This document shows, piece by piece, positions 7,251-17,258 of a stretch of DNA of 64,000 nucleotides. The first letter of the stretch is position 1. Each line of letters begins with the position of its first letter. The stretch is from Candidatus Heimdallarchaeota archaeon (GTDB lineage Archaea > Asgardarchaeota > Heimdallarchaeia > Heimdallarchaeales > Heimdallarchaeaceae), in contig JAUVXV010000003.1 in the NCBI GenBank assembly GCA_030603365.1, positions 186,001-250,000 of the forward strand, in the 5' to 3' direction. A program made the position numbers and the translations under genes. Under the pieces are notes generated by a model. That model saw nothing but the letters and a program-made list of their open reading frames with translations, had not been told where the DNA came from and did no database searches.

Positions 7251-10200
7251 TTATGGAACAAGAGTTCCAAACCAACTAAGTATATTATCAACTAAGATTT
7301 TCCCATCATGAAAACCATTATTCCAAATACCAGCAGCTGTAGTTAGACCATACATGTTTTTGTAATCTGAGAAAATGGCTTCTCCAGAGACAATGACATA
7401 TTTGTTATCTCCAAAGTCCTCAATTACAATCATTGGATAAATTCCAAGAATACCGTACGATGAATAATAATCTAAGATATTTGGAGAACCATCTTGATTT
7501 ACAGCGTATGAATACATACTTGATGCCATAATTATTTCAATCCCATCCAAATAATCATTGTAGACCAGATCAATAACTGCTCCATCTATATAACCAAGAA
7601 CATTAGAGGGACCGTGCATGATAATACTTGAGACTCCTGTTGTGAATATAGAATTCAAAGCTCCATCTGAAAATGGATAGTTGACTGCTACTCGATATGG
7701 CATACCATCATTTCTGACATCATCCATGACAGCATCTGAAGATAGTCTTAATCTTGATCCAATTGTTGAAAGAATTTCATTGTTGTATATCGGATCAAAT
7801 TGTCCGTCGTAGTCCGAATCACCTGCTACCCAGAGTAATCTTGGTCCAATATCATAGAACCAGTTATAAATGTCATCTAATTCTCCAGTTGAAAAATCCG
7901 TAGTTGAAGCCGAAATCAGTAATACATCTGTTTCTGGTTGAATACTAAAACTACCATCTATGATAAAGAAATTAGATCCACATGCAATCAGATTCTTTTC
8001 AAGGAATACTGCTTCGTGTTCGGCAACAGCCATTCCATGGCTATAATCGATAGAGACATCAAGATTTGATGGCAAACCATCTGAATATACGTAAAGAGTT
8101 TCAGTCTTCTCATAAAAGTCTCCATCTCCTTCGTACCATCCAAATGTTACTTCATACATACCTGGTAGGAAGTGGTATTCTTCAAAAACATGGTAAAACC
8201 AGAGATAATAATTGCTTGGATCTCCAAATTCATCATATACTATTTCTAGTTTTTGATCTAACTCTATCTCATAACCATCTATATCCATATAGACTTCATA
8301 AGGTATCGAATCATAGAATTCTTCATTACCAAAATTATCTGAGCTAAATCCCCATCCATGTCTTATAAAACTACTTTTAGAATTGAAGATTCCCAAAGTA
8401 TCAGGCCGGAACATGTTTAGCCGATGACCATCTTCAAGAACAGTGAGTGTTTCAGTAATCTCATATTGAACTACTCCGTTTACATCAGTCCATCTCATTG
8501 TTAAAAAGTAATGTCCAGGTTCAAAGTAATATGCATCAAAGTTTTGATAAAATAGATATCTGTAATAAACTGGGTTTCCATACTCATCATAGTCGATTTC
8601 AAGTTTCTGGTACAGGTCGATTTCATCTACACCTATGAATAATTGAACATCATAGGGCATTTCATCATAAAACCCTGGTTCATTAATATGTTCTGGCGAA
8701 AATCCTATACCGTGCTGAATATAACTTCTTTCTAATGCTGTAATTGTCAGTGATTGAGGATTAAATAGTGATAGTCTATGACTTTCTCTTAATACTACTA
8801 ATGGATGAGAATGAGTTAGTGATTCCAATAATGAACTCCAAACTCCAGTTATATCATAAATACCCGGGGCAAAGTAATTGGCATCAAAGTTCTGATAGAA
8901 GAGCAAACGATATCTGGTAGGATTACCATACTCATCATAATCTGTTTCAAGCTTTTGAAATAAATCGATTTCCTGATCATCTATATATAGTTCAAAATCA
9001 AATGACCCTTCGTAAAAGCTAACATCTTCGATATCCTCTGGTGACCAACTCCAACCATGTCGGATATAACTCCTTTCTGAAGTAGTAATTATCAGAGATT
9101 CTTCATTAACCCCTCCAGTGCTAGCATAGAGGTTTAATCGATGTGGATCCTCAAGAACTGTTAAAGGATGTTGTAGAGTAAGATATGTCTCTGAACCAAC
9201 ACTCCAGACTACTGTCCAGTTGTAGACTCCAGGGGCAAAGTAACCATTATCAAAATAATAATAGAATAACCAGAGATAACTGGTAGGATTATCAAATTCA
9301 TCATAGATAATTTCAAGTTTCTGATATAAATCGATTTCCTGGTCATCAATATATAGCTGTACATTATATGGTAATTCTTCGTAAAAGCTAACATCTTCGA
9401 TATCCTCTGGTGACCAACTCCAACCATGTCGGATATAACTCCTTTCTGAAGTTGTAATTGTCATAGAACCTGGATCATTCCACACTTTTATTCTATGGGG
9501 ATCATTTAGAACTATCAAAGGATATGAACCGCACCAAACTTCTCCTGTTACATCGCTCCAAACTACTGTCCAATTGTAAACACCTGGGGCAAAGTAACCA
9601 GCATCAAAGTACTGGTAAAAGAGTACATCGTAAATATTTTCTCCTTTTTCTTCTTTAATAGAATATAATTTAATTTCTTCTCCATCAAGCAAAACCTGTA
9701 CATTCAAAGGTTCTAGATTAGTTATATCTTCATCAGTAAGTCCTGTCCATCCATGTTTAACATAACTTCGTTCATTAGATGAAATTATCATAGAATCATG
9801 AGCAAATACACCTATACGGTGAGGATCAGTAAGTACAGTTAAGGGATGAGATTGGTACCAAACTTCTCCTGTTACATCGCTCCAAACAACAGTCCAATTA
9901 TAGATACCAGGAGTGAAATAATTTGTTTCAAAAGTTTGATAGAACCACACATTGTATGTCTTATCTTGGCCTAAACCAACTTTTTCTTTACAATTATCTA
10001 ACTCGATTTCTATACCATCTAAATATACTTTGACTTCAAAGGGTTCTAAGTCTTTCAATTCTTGTTTAGTTAATCCAACCCATCCATGAAGAACATGGCT
10101 AGCTTCAGAAGTTGTGAAAGACATTGTTTCATGATTATAGACCCTGATGAGGTGTCCTTTATAACCATCTCTGATGTCTGTAAATTCCCCAGGTAAAGCA

Positions 10201-10289
10201 TTGCTTTCGTTAACTTGCGGAACTAGTATCAGTAATGTTACAAGTAGCATTAGTATGATGGGGAGAGTTTTTAATTTGTTAATTTTCAT
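7251..10289 (-). CDS. Giant secreted repeat protein with C-terminal GATase/DUF4350-like domain
   Basis: The 1012-residue protein starts with a signal peptide (about 1-31), and AGGAGAT lies 6 nt before the ATG. Six tandem modules of about 105-125 residues follow. Each holds E-R-S-Y-I-R-H-G-W, then x-Y-F-A-P-G-x-Y-N-W-T-V-V-W, and ends in L-T-V-L-x-D-P-H-R-L. These look like extracellular beta-sandwich repeats. The last 270 residues (D-V-L-L-I-S-A-S, L-L-W-V-A-G-D-S-D-Y-D-G) resemble the class I glutamine amidotransferase-like domain also seen at 61924-63318. No C-terminal membrane anchor is seen. Two modules share an identical 76-nt stretch. It is probably a cell-surface or released protein. 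Confidence 0.85.
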   Translation of the reverse strand: MKINKLKTLPIILMLLVTLLILVPQVNESNALPGEFTDIRDGYKGHLIRVYNHETMSFTTSEASHVLHGWVGLTKQELKDLEPFEVKVYLDGIEIELDNCKEKVGLGQDKTYNVWFYQTFETNYFTPGIYNWTVVWSDVTGEVWYQSHPLTVLTDPHRIGVFAHDSMIISSNERSYVKHGWTGLTDEDITNLEPLNVQVLLDGEEIKLYSIKEEKGENIYDVLFYQYFDAGYFAPGVYNWTVVWSDVTGEVWCGSYPLIVLNDPHRIKVWNDPGSMTITTSERSYIRHGWSWSPEDIEDVSFYEELPYNVQLYIDDQEIDLYQKLEIIYDEFDNPTSYLWLFYYYFDNGYFAPGVYNWTVVWSVGSETYLTLQHPLTVLEDPHRLNLYASTGGVNEESLIITTSERSYIRHGWSWSPEDIEDVSFYEGSFDFELYIDDQEIDLFQKLETDYDEYGNPTRYRLLFYQNFDANYFAPGIYDITGVWSSLLESLTHSHPLVVLRESHRLSLFNPQSLTITALERSYIQHGIGFSPEHINEPGFYDEMPYDVQLFIGVDEIDLYQKLEIDYDEYGNPVYYRYLFYQNFDAYYFEPGHYFLTMRWTDVNGVVQYEITETLTVLEDGHRLNMFRPDTLGIFNSKSSFIRHGWGFSSDNFGNEEFYDSIPYEVYMDIDGYEIELDQKLEIVYDEFGDPSNYYLWFYHVFEEYHFLPGMYEVTFGWYEGDGDFYEKTETLYVYSDGLPSNLDVSIDYSHGMAVAEHEAVFLEKNLIACGSNFFIIDGSFSIQPETDVLLISASTTDFSTGELDDIYNWFYDIGPRLLWVAGDSDYDGQFDPIYNNEILSTIGSRLRLSSDAVMDDVRNDGMPYRVAVNYPFSDGALNSIFTTGVSSIIMHGPSNVLGYIDGAVIDLVYNDYLDGIEIIMASSMYSYAVNQDGSPNILDYYSSYGILGIYPMIVIEDFGDNKYVIVSGEAIFSDYKNMYGLTTAAGIWNNGFHDGKILVDNILSWFGTLVP
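9008..9083. repeat. 76-nt exact direct repeat, copy 1
   Basis: This stretch inside the secreted repeat protein is identical base for base to 9377-9452. The offset of 369 nt equals 123 codons, one repeat module. Identity at silent positions points to recent duplication or gene conversion. Confidence 0.9.
9377..9452. repeat. 76-nt exact direct repeat, copy 2
   Basis: This is the partner of 9008-9083. Both encode the same stretch around E-R-S-Y-I-R-H-G-W-S-W-S-P-E-D of neighbouring modules. Confidence 0.9.
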
Positions 10290-10568
10290 TTTTTATCTCC
10301 TACAAACTAATTTTCTTATATTGATGAAAAATAATCAAATTTACTCAATTTGAACTAAATTTCTTCAATCTTACAAATAACCCTATACCATTTAATAAAC
10401 TTTGTGCGTTATATATTACATACATAAATTCCATGCTTCGTTATCTCATGGTCTTTGAAGTAAAAAATAGTCTAAAAAAGTTGGAACAGCTAATTAAAAA
10501 TTAAAATTTCTCTCAGAATTGACATAAATCCAATAAAGTTTTTATTTTAGCCTTCAACAAGCAACTGT

Positions 10569-11984
10569 ATGGAACAAGAAAAAGAGAAATCTAAAAGAGT
10601 TGTTCCTCTAAAATTCAACTTAGCATTTGCAACTGGTGAAATAACAGATGCAGTAGCATATCAAGGATTTTCTTTTCTAATATTCAATTTCTACTATTTT
10701 GTAATAAATATGGATGTTGCATATTTAACAATTCTTTATGTGCTTTGGTCAATATACAATGCTTTCAACGATCCAATTTTAGGGGGATTATCAGACAAAA
10801 CTCGAACTAAAAAACTTGGGGGAGGACGTAGACGACCTTGGATGATAGCTGCTTGGGTACCTTTATCCCTAATAATGTTCTTTCTTTTCACACCATTTGC
10901 CACTTTCGATCAGAACCCTGTATGGGTTTCAATATACTTCTTTGTAATAATCTGTTTATTCGATACAATCTATACTGCATTTTCATTGAATAGAACATCA
11001 CTATATCCTGAAATGTTCAGAACTAATAAAGAAAGAGAAGAAGCTGGTACTGCTAGGAGAATAATGATGATTGTTGGTTTAGTCCTTGCAATGGGTTTAC
11101 CAACCTTTATTGTAGGAGATCTATCTAATCCAGCGAATTTATACAGATATTGGATTGCAGGAGCAGCTCTTGGGGTTATAGTCTTCATAACTGCATGGAT
11201 TAATATAAAGTGGGGTGTAAAAGAACCCCCACTAGAAGAACTTGAAGAAAAAGAAACCACTGGTGTTTTCAAATCAATTTGGATTACTCTGAAAAATTGG
11301 AAATTTGTTGTCTTCGTACTTTGTTCGATGATGAATTGGTATGTTTTTGCCCTTTTTCCAATGGTTATGAATATTTACAATAAATTTATTCTTGCTCAAC
11401 CATGGATGGGTGAAAATGAAAGTCTCTTTGCAGCGATACTCTTACTTGTCGCTTTTCTATTTTCAGGTGTAGGTGTTCTTATCTGGTCTAAAATAGATAG
11501 TTTATTAGGAAGTAAAGTTGGATTCCTCATATCTCAAGCTTTCTGGGTAGCTGTTTTAATTCCGATGTTCTTTGTGAATAATTATTTTGTTGCTCTGGCA
11601 ATAATGGCTTTAAATGGTATTGCACTTGGTGGATCTCCATACTTCATTGATAGGCATATCTCTAATATCGCGGATGAAGATGAATTAAAAACAGGTCAAA
11701 GAAGAGAAGCATCATTTTATGGTGTTCATGCCTTAATCATCCGATTATCAGGAATTTTTGCAATAGTATCAATGTATATAATTCTTGCAACATCTGATTA
11801 TAGTATATGGTCTGATGCAAATGTTGCTAACCCACCAGAAATTGGCTTAAAATCACTAGTTTCTTGGTTTCCAGCAGTTGCTTTGGTTTTAGGTATCATA
11901 TTTCTATTGATTTATCCTTTGAACAAGAAAGAAGTAGATGTACTTCAAAATGTCTACAAAAAGAGTAAAAAAGATGAAAACTAA
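10569..11984 (+). CDS. GPH/MelB-type cation:sugar symporter (MFS)
   Basis: The 471-residue protein has about 12 membrane segments. Its first loop, Y-N-A-F-N-D-P-I-L-G-G-L-S-D-K-T-R-T then G-R-R-R-P-W, is the hallmark of the glycoside-pentoside-hexuronide (MelB-like) group: an Asp in a cation site followed by a basic loop. Such proteins import sugars or related solutes with Na+ or H+. A TATA-like TTTTTATTTTA lies about 28 nt before the ATG. No sugar-metabolism gene is adjacent, so the substrate is unknown. Confidence 0.85.
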   Translation: MEQEKEKSKRVVPLKFNLAFATGEITDAVAYQGFSFLIFNFYYFVINMDVAYLTILYVLWSIYNAFNDPILGGLSDKTRTKKLGGGRRRPWMIAAWVPLSLIMFFLFTPFATFDQNPVWVSIYFFVIICLFDTIYTAFSLNRTSLYPEMFRTNKEREEAGTARRIMMIVGLVLAMGLPTFIVGDLSNPANLYRYWIAGAALGVIVFITAWINIKWGVKEPPLEELEEKETTGVFKSIWITLKNWKFVVFVLCSMMNWYVFALFPMVMNIYNKFILAQPWMGENESLFAAILLLVAFLFSGVGVLIWSKIDSLLGSKVGFLISQAFWVAVLIPMFFVNNYFVALAIMALNGIALGGSPYFIDRHISNIADEDELKTGQRREASFYGVHALIIRLSGIFAIVSMYIILATSDYSIWSDANVANPPEIGLKSLVSWFPAVALVLGIIFLLIYPLNKKEVDVLQNVYKKSKKDEN

Positions 11985-11997
11985 AAATAATAAAAAT

Positions 11998-12034
11998 AAG
12001 AAAGATCTAAATCTTTCTTTAACTCATTTTTTTT
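11998..12034. terminator. Hairpin plus T-tract terminator
   Basis: AAGAAAGAT (11998-12006), a 4-nt loop CTAA and ATCTTTCTT (12011-12019) form a perfect 9-bp stem. Eight T residues follow (12027-12034). It lies between the convergent stop codons of the symporter and thioredoxin reductase. Confidence 0.65.
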
Positions 12035-13034
12035 AATGTTGCTTGGTTTTTAATCCTTGAAGATATTCAATCGCACCTAAGGCTGCAATTGTACCAAGAC
12101 CAGTAGAGGTGGTTATCTGTCTCATGAGTGGATTAACGATTTTGCTGGTTACATCACCTGCTGCAAAAACTCCCGCAACATTTGTTCTGCAATCATCATC
12201 AATCTTCATCAGCCCTTCTTCAAGTTCAACACCTAAAGCAACAGCTAGTTCAACATTTGGAATAGCACCTATTTCAGCGAAAACTCCATCTACTTTAAGA
12301 GAAGTACCATCACTAAAGAGCACCTCTTCAATGGTGTTTGTACCTTTTATTTCAGCAATTTGCTTGTTATAGAGAATAGTAATGTTTTCTCGGTCTTTGG
12401 CTCTATCAATATAGATTTTTTCACATTTCAAATAATCTGATCTGGAAGTCCAGTAAATTCTTTTTGAACCTACATCACTTAAGGCTAATGAACCTGTAGC
12501 AGCTGCATCACCTGATCCTGCTACAACTACGGTTTTTTCTTTGAAAAATGCAGCATCACAAGTAGCACAATATGACATCCCCCTACCTATGAATTCCTTT
12601 TCTCCAGGAACCCCTAATTCTCTGTGTCTTCCACCTGTTGCCAAAATGATAGCTTTGACAATAAATTCTCCCATATCACTTTTAATATGAAAACGACCAT
12701 CATCAACCTTATCAATAGTTGCTACTTCACCATAAACTACCTTGGTGCCGAATTTTTCAACTTGAGCTTTCATTTTATCAGCGAGCTCTATACCTGATAT
12801 CATTTCAAATCCAGGATAGTTTTCAATTTCCATAGCTAATCCCATTTGACCCCCATATTCAAGTCCAAGTTCAATAACTGAAATACCAGATCTGGATGCA
12901 TACAAAGCTGCTGTTAAGCCAGCAGGACCTAAACCTATGATTCCAAGGTCTTTCTCAATAGGACCAGATTTTACGTCTTTTTCCTCTTCTTCTTCTAAAT
13001 CTTCTGTTGGACCTAGTAATAACATATTTATCAT
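12033..13034 (-). CDS. trxB: Thioredoxin reductase
   Basis: The 333-residue flavoprotein has the FAD-binding G-L-G-P-A-G (34-39), the redox-active C-A-T-C (156-159), the NAD(P)-binding G-S-G-D-A-A (173-178) and the C-terminal F-A-A-G-D-V FAD motif. This is the full low-molecular-weight thioredoxin reductase plan. It uses NAD(P)H to reduce thioredoxin-like partners; none is encoded nearby. An acidic N-terminal extension of about 28 residues (E-D-L-E-E-E-E-E-K) is unusual, and no downstream ATG would remove it without cutting the FAD motif. The gene stands alone. Confidence 0.92.
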   Translation of the reverse strand: MINMLLLGPTEDLEEEEEKDVKSGPIEKDLGIIGLGPAGLTAALYASRSGISVIELGLEYGGQMGLAMEIENYPGFEMISGIELADKMKAQVEKFGTKVVYGEVATIDKVDDGRFHIKSDMGEFIVKAIILATGGRHRELGVPGEKEFIGRGMSYCATCDAAFFKEKTVVVAGSGDAAATGSLALSDVGSKRIYWTSRSDYLKCEKIYIDRAKDRENITILYNKQIAEIKGTNTIEEVLFSDGTSLKVDGVFAEIGAIPNVELAVALGVELEEGLMKIDDDCRTNVAGVFAAGDVTSKIVNPLMRQITTSTGLGTIAALGAIEYLQGLKTKQH

Positions 13035-13130
13035 TTATAACAACGTGTTATGTATTAAAAATATTATTCTATTCTAAAATTTAAAAACGTGGAAATGAAA
13101 TTTATATTTTAATACAATAAATCTTACTAA

Positions 13131-13496
13131 TTACCTAACCATTTCTGTTATCATTTTTCCTAATTTGATAATACTAAATGGTTTTTGGATAAAACTTGTT
13201 ACACCTAATTTTCCAGCTTCTTCTTTGACTGTTGGATCAGCTGTGATAAAAAGAACTTTTGATTTTGCTATTAGCTTATACTCCTTTAATTCTTTCAGAG
13301 TGTCAAGCCCATTTTTTATAGGCATTCGGTGATCAAGAATAATAACATCTGGATATTTTTTGAGATTGTTAATCTCTTCAATAGCTTTAGAACCATTATG
13401 AGCTGTTCCAATAATTTTATGGCCTTCCAATGTTAAACCTTCTTTATAGAGGAATTGAATTGTTTCTTCATCATCTATGATATATATGGTTGCCAT
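13131..13496 (-). CDS. Single-domain response regulator
   Basis: The 121 residues make only a receiver domain: acidic pair D-D-E (8-10), phospho-acceptor Asp in V-I-I-L-D-H-R-M-P (about 55), Thr in L-F-I-T-A-D (about 85) and Lys in F-I-Q-K-P-F (about 105). There is no output domain, so it would act through protein contacts. The histidine kinase gene ends 3 nt upstream, so the two make a two-component pair in one transcript. Confidence 0.9.
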   Translation of the reverse strand: MATIYIIDDEETIQFLYKEGLTLEGHKIIGTAHNGSKAIEEINNLKKYPDVIILDHRMPIKNGLDTLKELKEYKLIAKSKVLFITADPTVKEEAGKLGVTSFIQKPFSIIKLGKMITEMVR

Positions 13497-13499
13497 TTT

Positions 13500-15389
13500 T
13501 TACCCTCCTGCTGGTAGTAGGATTACTACTACTGTTCCTTTTGTATGATCATCCGATACACGATTCTCAAAGCGTATTTCTCCAGAATACGAGTTTACTA
13601 TAACCCTAGCCAAATACAATCCTAAACCTGAACCTTCTTGGAAGCGATGATCTCCTCTTGATAATCTCTTGAAAAACATAGGTTTAACATCATCTGGTAT
13701 TCCGATACCATAATCAATAAACCTGATTTCAACCATGTTTTGACCATCGACAGTCATAATTTGACAAGAGATATCAATTTTTGGAATTTCTTCATTAGCA
13801 TATTTTACACTATTGTTTATTACATTTTCAAAAACGTTCTCAAGAAGATCCCCAGCGATTACATTTTCATTCTTTTGGCAATCTAACTTAACATTTATTG
13901 ATTTTGGATGAAAAAGCGTTTTTTGCATTTCTATGGCATTTTCAAGAAGTGGTTTAATATACACTAATCTTCGGATTTTTCTTTCTCTTTGAATTTTAGT
14001 TAATTGTTGAACTGTTTGTAAGATTCTCTCACTCCTCTCAACTACACTAATGCTTCTACTAACATATTCCTTGATTTTTTCAGGTTCGATTGTACCTGTG
14101 GCTTGATCCAATAATTCTAAGTACCCATGAACTGAAGTATTAGCATTAAGGAAATCATGTGAGATAATATCTAATAGGACTGAAACAAATTCTCTTTCTT
14201 CTTCGCTTTCAAGATACAGAAAGTGGTGTTCATAGTTGAGAGAAATTTGGCTGCTGAATGCAGTTATTAAGTCGATATCCTCTGGATAGAAAAGATTCTC
14301 AATTGAGGAACTTAGAAGAATAAAACCAGCTGGGAGTTGATTTAGATGAAGTGCTGCTATTACACATGAGCTAGCTTCCGCGCTAATTTCTGATAAGTTG
14401 TCTTGTAAATATAGAACATTCTCTCCTTTTTTAGCAAGATCTTCTAGAACTTCTTGAGGGTTGAAATTTTTTGAGAAAGTACCTTTCTGTGCTAGAGTTT
14501 CTCCATCAAGAAAAACCAGTCCACCATCAGCATAATAAATCTCAATTAAATCATTAACAACGTTCTCCCAAAAGGAAGAAAGGTCCTTATATCTTGAAAA
14601 TAACGCATATTTGTTTAACACAGAAACAGTAAGTGAGAGCTTCTTTGTAGCTTCAATATTTGTAAAGAAACCAACAGAACCTATAGGATTTCCTGCTTGG
14701 TCATTAAGCAAAGACCCCACAACTCTAAAGGTGTTAGGACGACCTTCTCTATTGATCAAGATTAATTCGTAAGAACTTGAAGGGATATCTGCTTCAGTTC
14801 TTTCACGCAAAGTCTTAATATAAACTTCTCTTGAATCAGGATGAAGAAAATCTGTTACAGATTGATTTTGGATTTCATCGAAAGTATAACCTAGAGAAGC
14901 ACACAACCTATCATTTATGAAAACCGTATGGTCATTTATATCATCAACCCAAAAACCTAATTCACTATGTTTTGTAAGTGTATCAAGGATGGAATTAACT
15001 AGTTCAGGAGATTGTTCAAGCAACGGTTCTGCACTGATGTTTACCCCTACTAGCAGACGAGATTCCTTTCCTTCGAAAGTAATGTCAAATGCAGAGATAC
15101 GGGAAATAGCAACAGTACTATCCTTTCGGATAATTCTTATTTGCATAGAAGTTTCAGGTTTTCCTCCAGATTCGAGAATTTTAATCCTCTCTTGGATTAA
15201 TGCGTGATCATCCTTATGAATAAAATCGAAAAAATTGAGTTTTCCTAAGCTACTGTTTGGGTATCCAGTAGATTCAAAGAATGCTTTGTTGGCATAAACT
15301 ATTTTATAGAAGTCTTGAACAACAATAATTGACATAGGAGTTGAATCAAAGAAATTCTCAAATCCAGAAATCGATTGCTTGCCTGACAT
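13500..15389 (-). CDS. PAS-PAS-GAF histidine kinase
   Basis: The 629-residue protein carries two PAS domains (about 10-125 and 135-250) and a GAF-like region (about 255-395). A kinase core follows with phospho-acceptor His411 in I-I-S-H-D-F-L-N-A-N. The ATPase boxes are N-V-I-N-N-S-V-K-Y-A, D-Y-G-I-G-I-P and G-S-G-L-G-L-Y-L-A-R. No membrane segment is present, so it senses signals in the cytoplasm. The cognate receiver protein follows 3 nt later. Archaeal kinases of this build often sense redox state or small ligands; the signal here is unknown. Confidence 0.9.
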   Translation of the reverse strand: MSGKQSISGFENFFDSTPMSIIVVQDFYKIVYANKAFFESTGYPNSSLGKLNFFDFIHKDDHALIQERIKILESGGKPETSMQIRIIRKDSTVAISRISAFDITFEGKESRLLVGVNISAEPLLEQSPELVNSILDTLTKHSELGFWVDDINDHTVFINDRLCASLGYTFDEIQNQSVTDFLHPDSREVYIKTLRERTEADIPSSSYELILINREGRPNTFRVVGSLLNDQAGNPIGSVGFFTNIEATKKLSLTVSVLNKYALFSRYKDLSSFWENVVNDLIEIYYADGGLVFLDGETLAQKGTFSKNFNPQEVLEDLAKKGENVLYLQDNLSEISAEASSCVIAALHLNQLPAGFILLSSSIENLFYPEDIDLITAFSSQISLNYEHHFLYLESEEEREFVSVLLDIISHDFLNANTSVHGYLELLDQATGTIEPEKIKEYVSRSISVVERSERILQTVQQLTKIQRERKIRRLVYIKPLLENAIEMQKTLFHPKSINVKLDCQKNENVIAGDLLENVFENVINNSVKYANEEIPKIDISCQIMTVDGQNMVEIRFIDYGIGIPDDVKPMFFKRLSRGDHRFQEGSGLGLYLARVIVNSYSGEIRFENRVSDDHTKGTVVVILLPAGG

Positions 15390-15534
15390 CCTATTAAAAA
15401 GAGGTAAAAATCCAATATAAGTTCTTTGAAAAAGGCTAATAGGAAAAGCTCTAATTGCTTAAAATAACATCTAGAAAATAGAGCACTTCTGTATAAATCA
15501 GAGAAAATAGAAAGAAAAGGAAAAAAAGGGAGTT

Positions 15535-16905
15535 CTAGATTTTTGGTTTGATGAAACCAGTATCCATCAAATTCTTAGATAAATCACGAGCGTATTTGAT
15601 TTTCTCTTGAGCCATCTTGAGAAGTTCATCTTCGTCCATAATAGTACGAGCAACACCTTGTTCGATGGCTTTCATACCAACCTTAGAGGCTTCATAGGGG
15701 AAAATCTCCCAATCGTCCATGGTTGGAATGACATAATCGTCTCGCAAACCATTCTTAATAGCAATATCGGCGATAGCTTGAGCAGCAGCAACACACATCT
15801 CATCAGTGATGGTAGTAGCATTAACATCAAGAGTACCTCTGAAGATACCAGGAAAACCAAGACTGTTGTTGATCTGATTGTCAAAGTCTGACCTACCAGT
15901 TCCAACTACTTTAGCTCCAGCTTCTTTAGCATCCCAGGGCCAGATTTCTGGCAGCGGATTAGCACAAGCAAAGACAATACTGTCAGAAGCCATTCTAGTA
16001 ATCCATTCTTTCTTGACGGTACCAGGTTCAGATTTAGAAGCGGAGATCATAACATCTGCTCCTTCAGTAGCTTCACCAAAGTCACCAGTCTTACCTTCAG
16101 AATTGGTTTTTTGAGCTAAATCATACTTGAAAGTATCATAGTCTTTTTGCTCAATAATGTCAGGTCTGTCAGATGTAATAATACCTTTAGAATCAGCCAT
16201 TGTAATGTTCTTAAGAGGAACACCAGCAGCTTCGAGAACATAAGCAGTTCGAGTGTTAGCTGCACCAACACCTAGCATAGCAACATTGATTTGATCAAGC
16301 TCCTTACCAACATGCTTAGCTGCACCAATAACACCAGCTACAACAACTGAAGCAGTTCCTTGAGCATCATCATGCCACACTGGGATGGTAATTTCAGGAT
16401 CGTTGCGCAAGGTTTCAAGCACTTTGTAACATTTTGGTTTAGAAATGTCTTCTAGATTTATACCACCAAATGAAGGTTGAATTAACTTTACAAATTTGAT
16501 TATTTCTTCAGCACTTGGTCTTGAATCAGGCAATCCAATGCTTAAAGGAACAGCATCAACACCACCTAGATATTTGAACAACAGAGCCTTTCCTTCCATA
16601 ACTGGTTGACCTGCTGCTGGACCTATATCCCCGAGCCCTAGAACACGAGTCCCATCGCTAACGACTGCAATGGTATTAGCACGATTAGTTTGTCTAAATG
16701 ATTCAGCAGGATCTGCTGCTATTGCTCTACAGCTAGCTGCTACTCCAGGTGTATACCAAACTCCAAAAGCTGAAAAATCCCAAATACTGCATTTAGGTAC
16801 AACTTGTATTTTCCCCTTATAGTAAGGGTGCAATTTCAGTGCATCCTCAGCTGGTTTTTTAGCTTTTGCTAATAATTCTTCTTTAGTAAATGTTTCTTTT
16901 GACAT
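15535..16905 (-). CDS. Malic enzyme (NAD(P)-dependent, decarboxylating)
   Basis: The 456-residue protein has Y-T-P-G-V-A, the substrate/metal region V-S-D-G-T-R-V-L-G-L-G-D-I-G-P with M-E-G-K-A, and the nucleotide-binding V-A-M-L-G-V-G-A-A-N-T. All are diagnostic of the malic enzyme family. It converts malate to pyruvate and CO2 while forming NAD(P)H, feeding central carbon metabolism. The length is normal for a stand-alone prokaryotic enzyme. GGTGA lies 6 nt before the ATG. G-C content is slightly above its neighbours, in line with a highly expressed housekeeping gene. Confidence 0.92.
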   Translation of the reverse strand: MSKETFTKEELLAKAKKPAEDALKLHPYYKGKIQVVPKCSIWDFSAFGVWYTPGVAASCRAIAADPAESFRQTNRANTIAVVSDGTRVLGLGDIGPAAGQPVMEGKALLFKYLGGVDAVPLSIGLPDSRPSAEEIIKFVKLIQPSFGGINLEDISKPKCYKVLETLRNDPEITIPVWHDDAQGTASVVVAGVIGAAKHVGKELDQINVAMLGVGAANTRTAYVLEAAGVPLKNITMADSKGIITSDRPDIIEQKDYDTFKYDLAQKTNSEGKTGDFGEATEGADVMISASKSEPGTVKKEWITRMASDSIVFACANPLPEIWPWDAKEAGAKVVGTGRSDFDNQINNSLGFPGIFRGTLDVNATTITDEMCVAAAQAIADIAIKNGLRDDYVIPTMDDWEIFPYEASKVGMKAIEQGVARTIMDEDELLKMAQEKIKYARDLSKNLMDTGFIKPKI

Positions 16906-17258
16906 AATTATTCACCTATTTATAATAGGATACTAACAAGAAGTTTTATTTTCCTTTAATTAAAGCTTTATCTATGTCAATTTATAACAACATATATACT
17001 CTTTACTACAATAACCATCTGCTTAGTGTTATTGTGAATATAAGAAAATAAGAGAAGAGAGTTTCTCTTCTTAAGGATTAAATTTGACTCTTCTTAGTTT
17101 TAAACGAACTATAACACTAGCTAATGTTTAGAGCTAGAATTGTTTTTGCTAATATATAGATTAAATCCTTGTTTGACCAACATCTCCCGGTGGATCTATA
17201 TGAAATTCTATCATTCTTAAGCAAAAGTTTTAATCTAGTTGTGTTTAGGATATTCTTG
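16906..17258. other. Intergenic region with divergent promoters and a hairpin
   Basis: No gene is seen in this 353-bp gap. The minus strand carries AT-rich TATA candidates (AAAATAAAA near 16945) and the ribosome-binding site of malic enzyme. The plus strand carries A-G-T-T-T-T-A-A-T-C (17227-17234) about 28 nt before the GTG start of the TPR gene. A perfect hairpin lies at 17053-17071. Confidence 0.5.
17053..17071. other. Perfect 8-bp hairpin
   Basis: AGAAGAGA-GTT-TCTCTTCT forms a perfect 8-bp stem with a 3-nt loop. It stands alone about 150-190 bp from either flanking gene start and is not followed by a strong T-tract. It could be a protein-binding site or an RNA element; the role is unknown. 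Confidence 0.45.

Noticed and set aside
17169..17258. A 30-residue N-terminal extension of the TPR protein from a TTG codon.
   Set aside because: It runs through a TATA-like sequence and its residues do not resemble the start of the paralogue.
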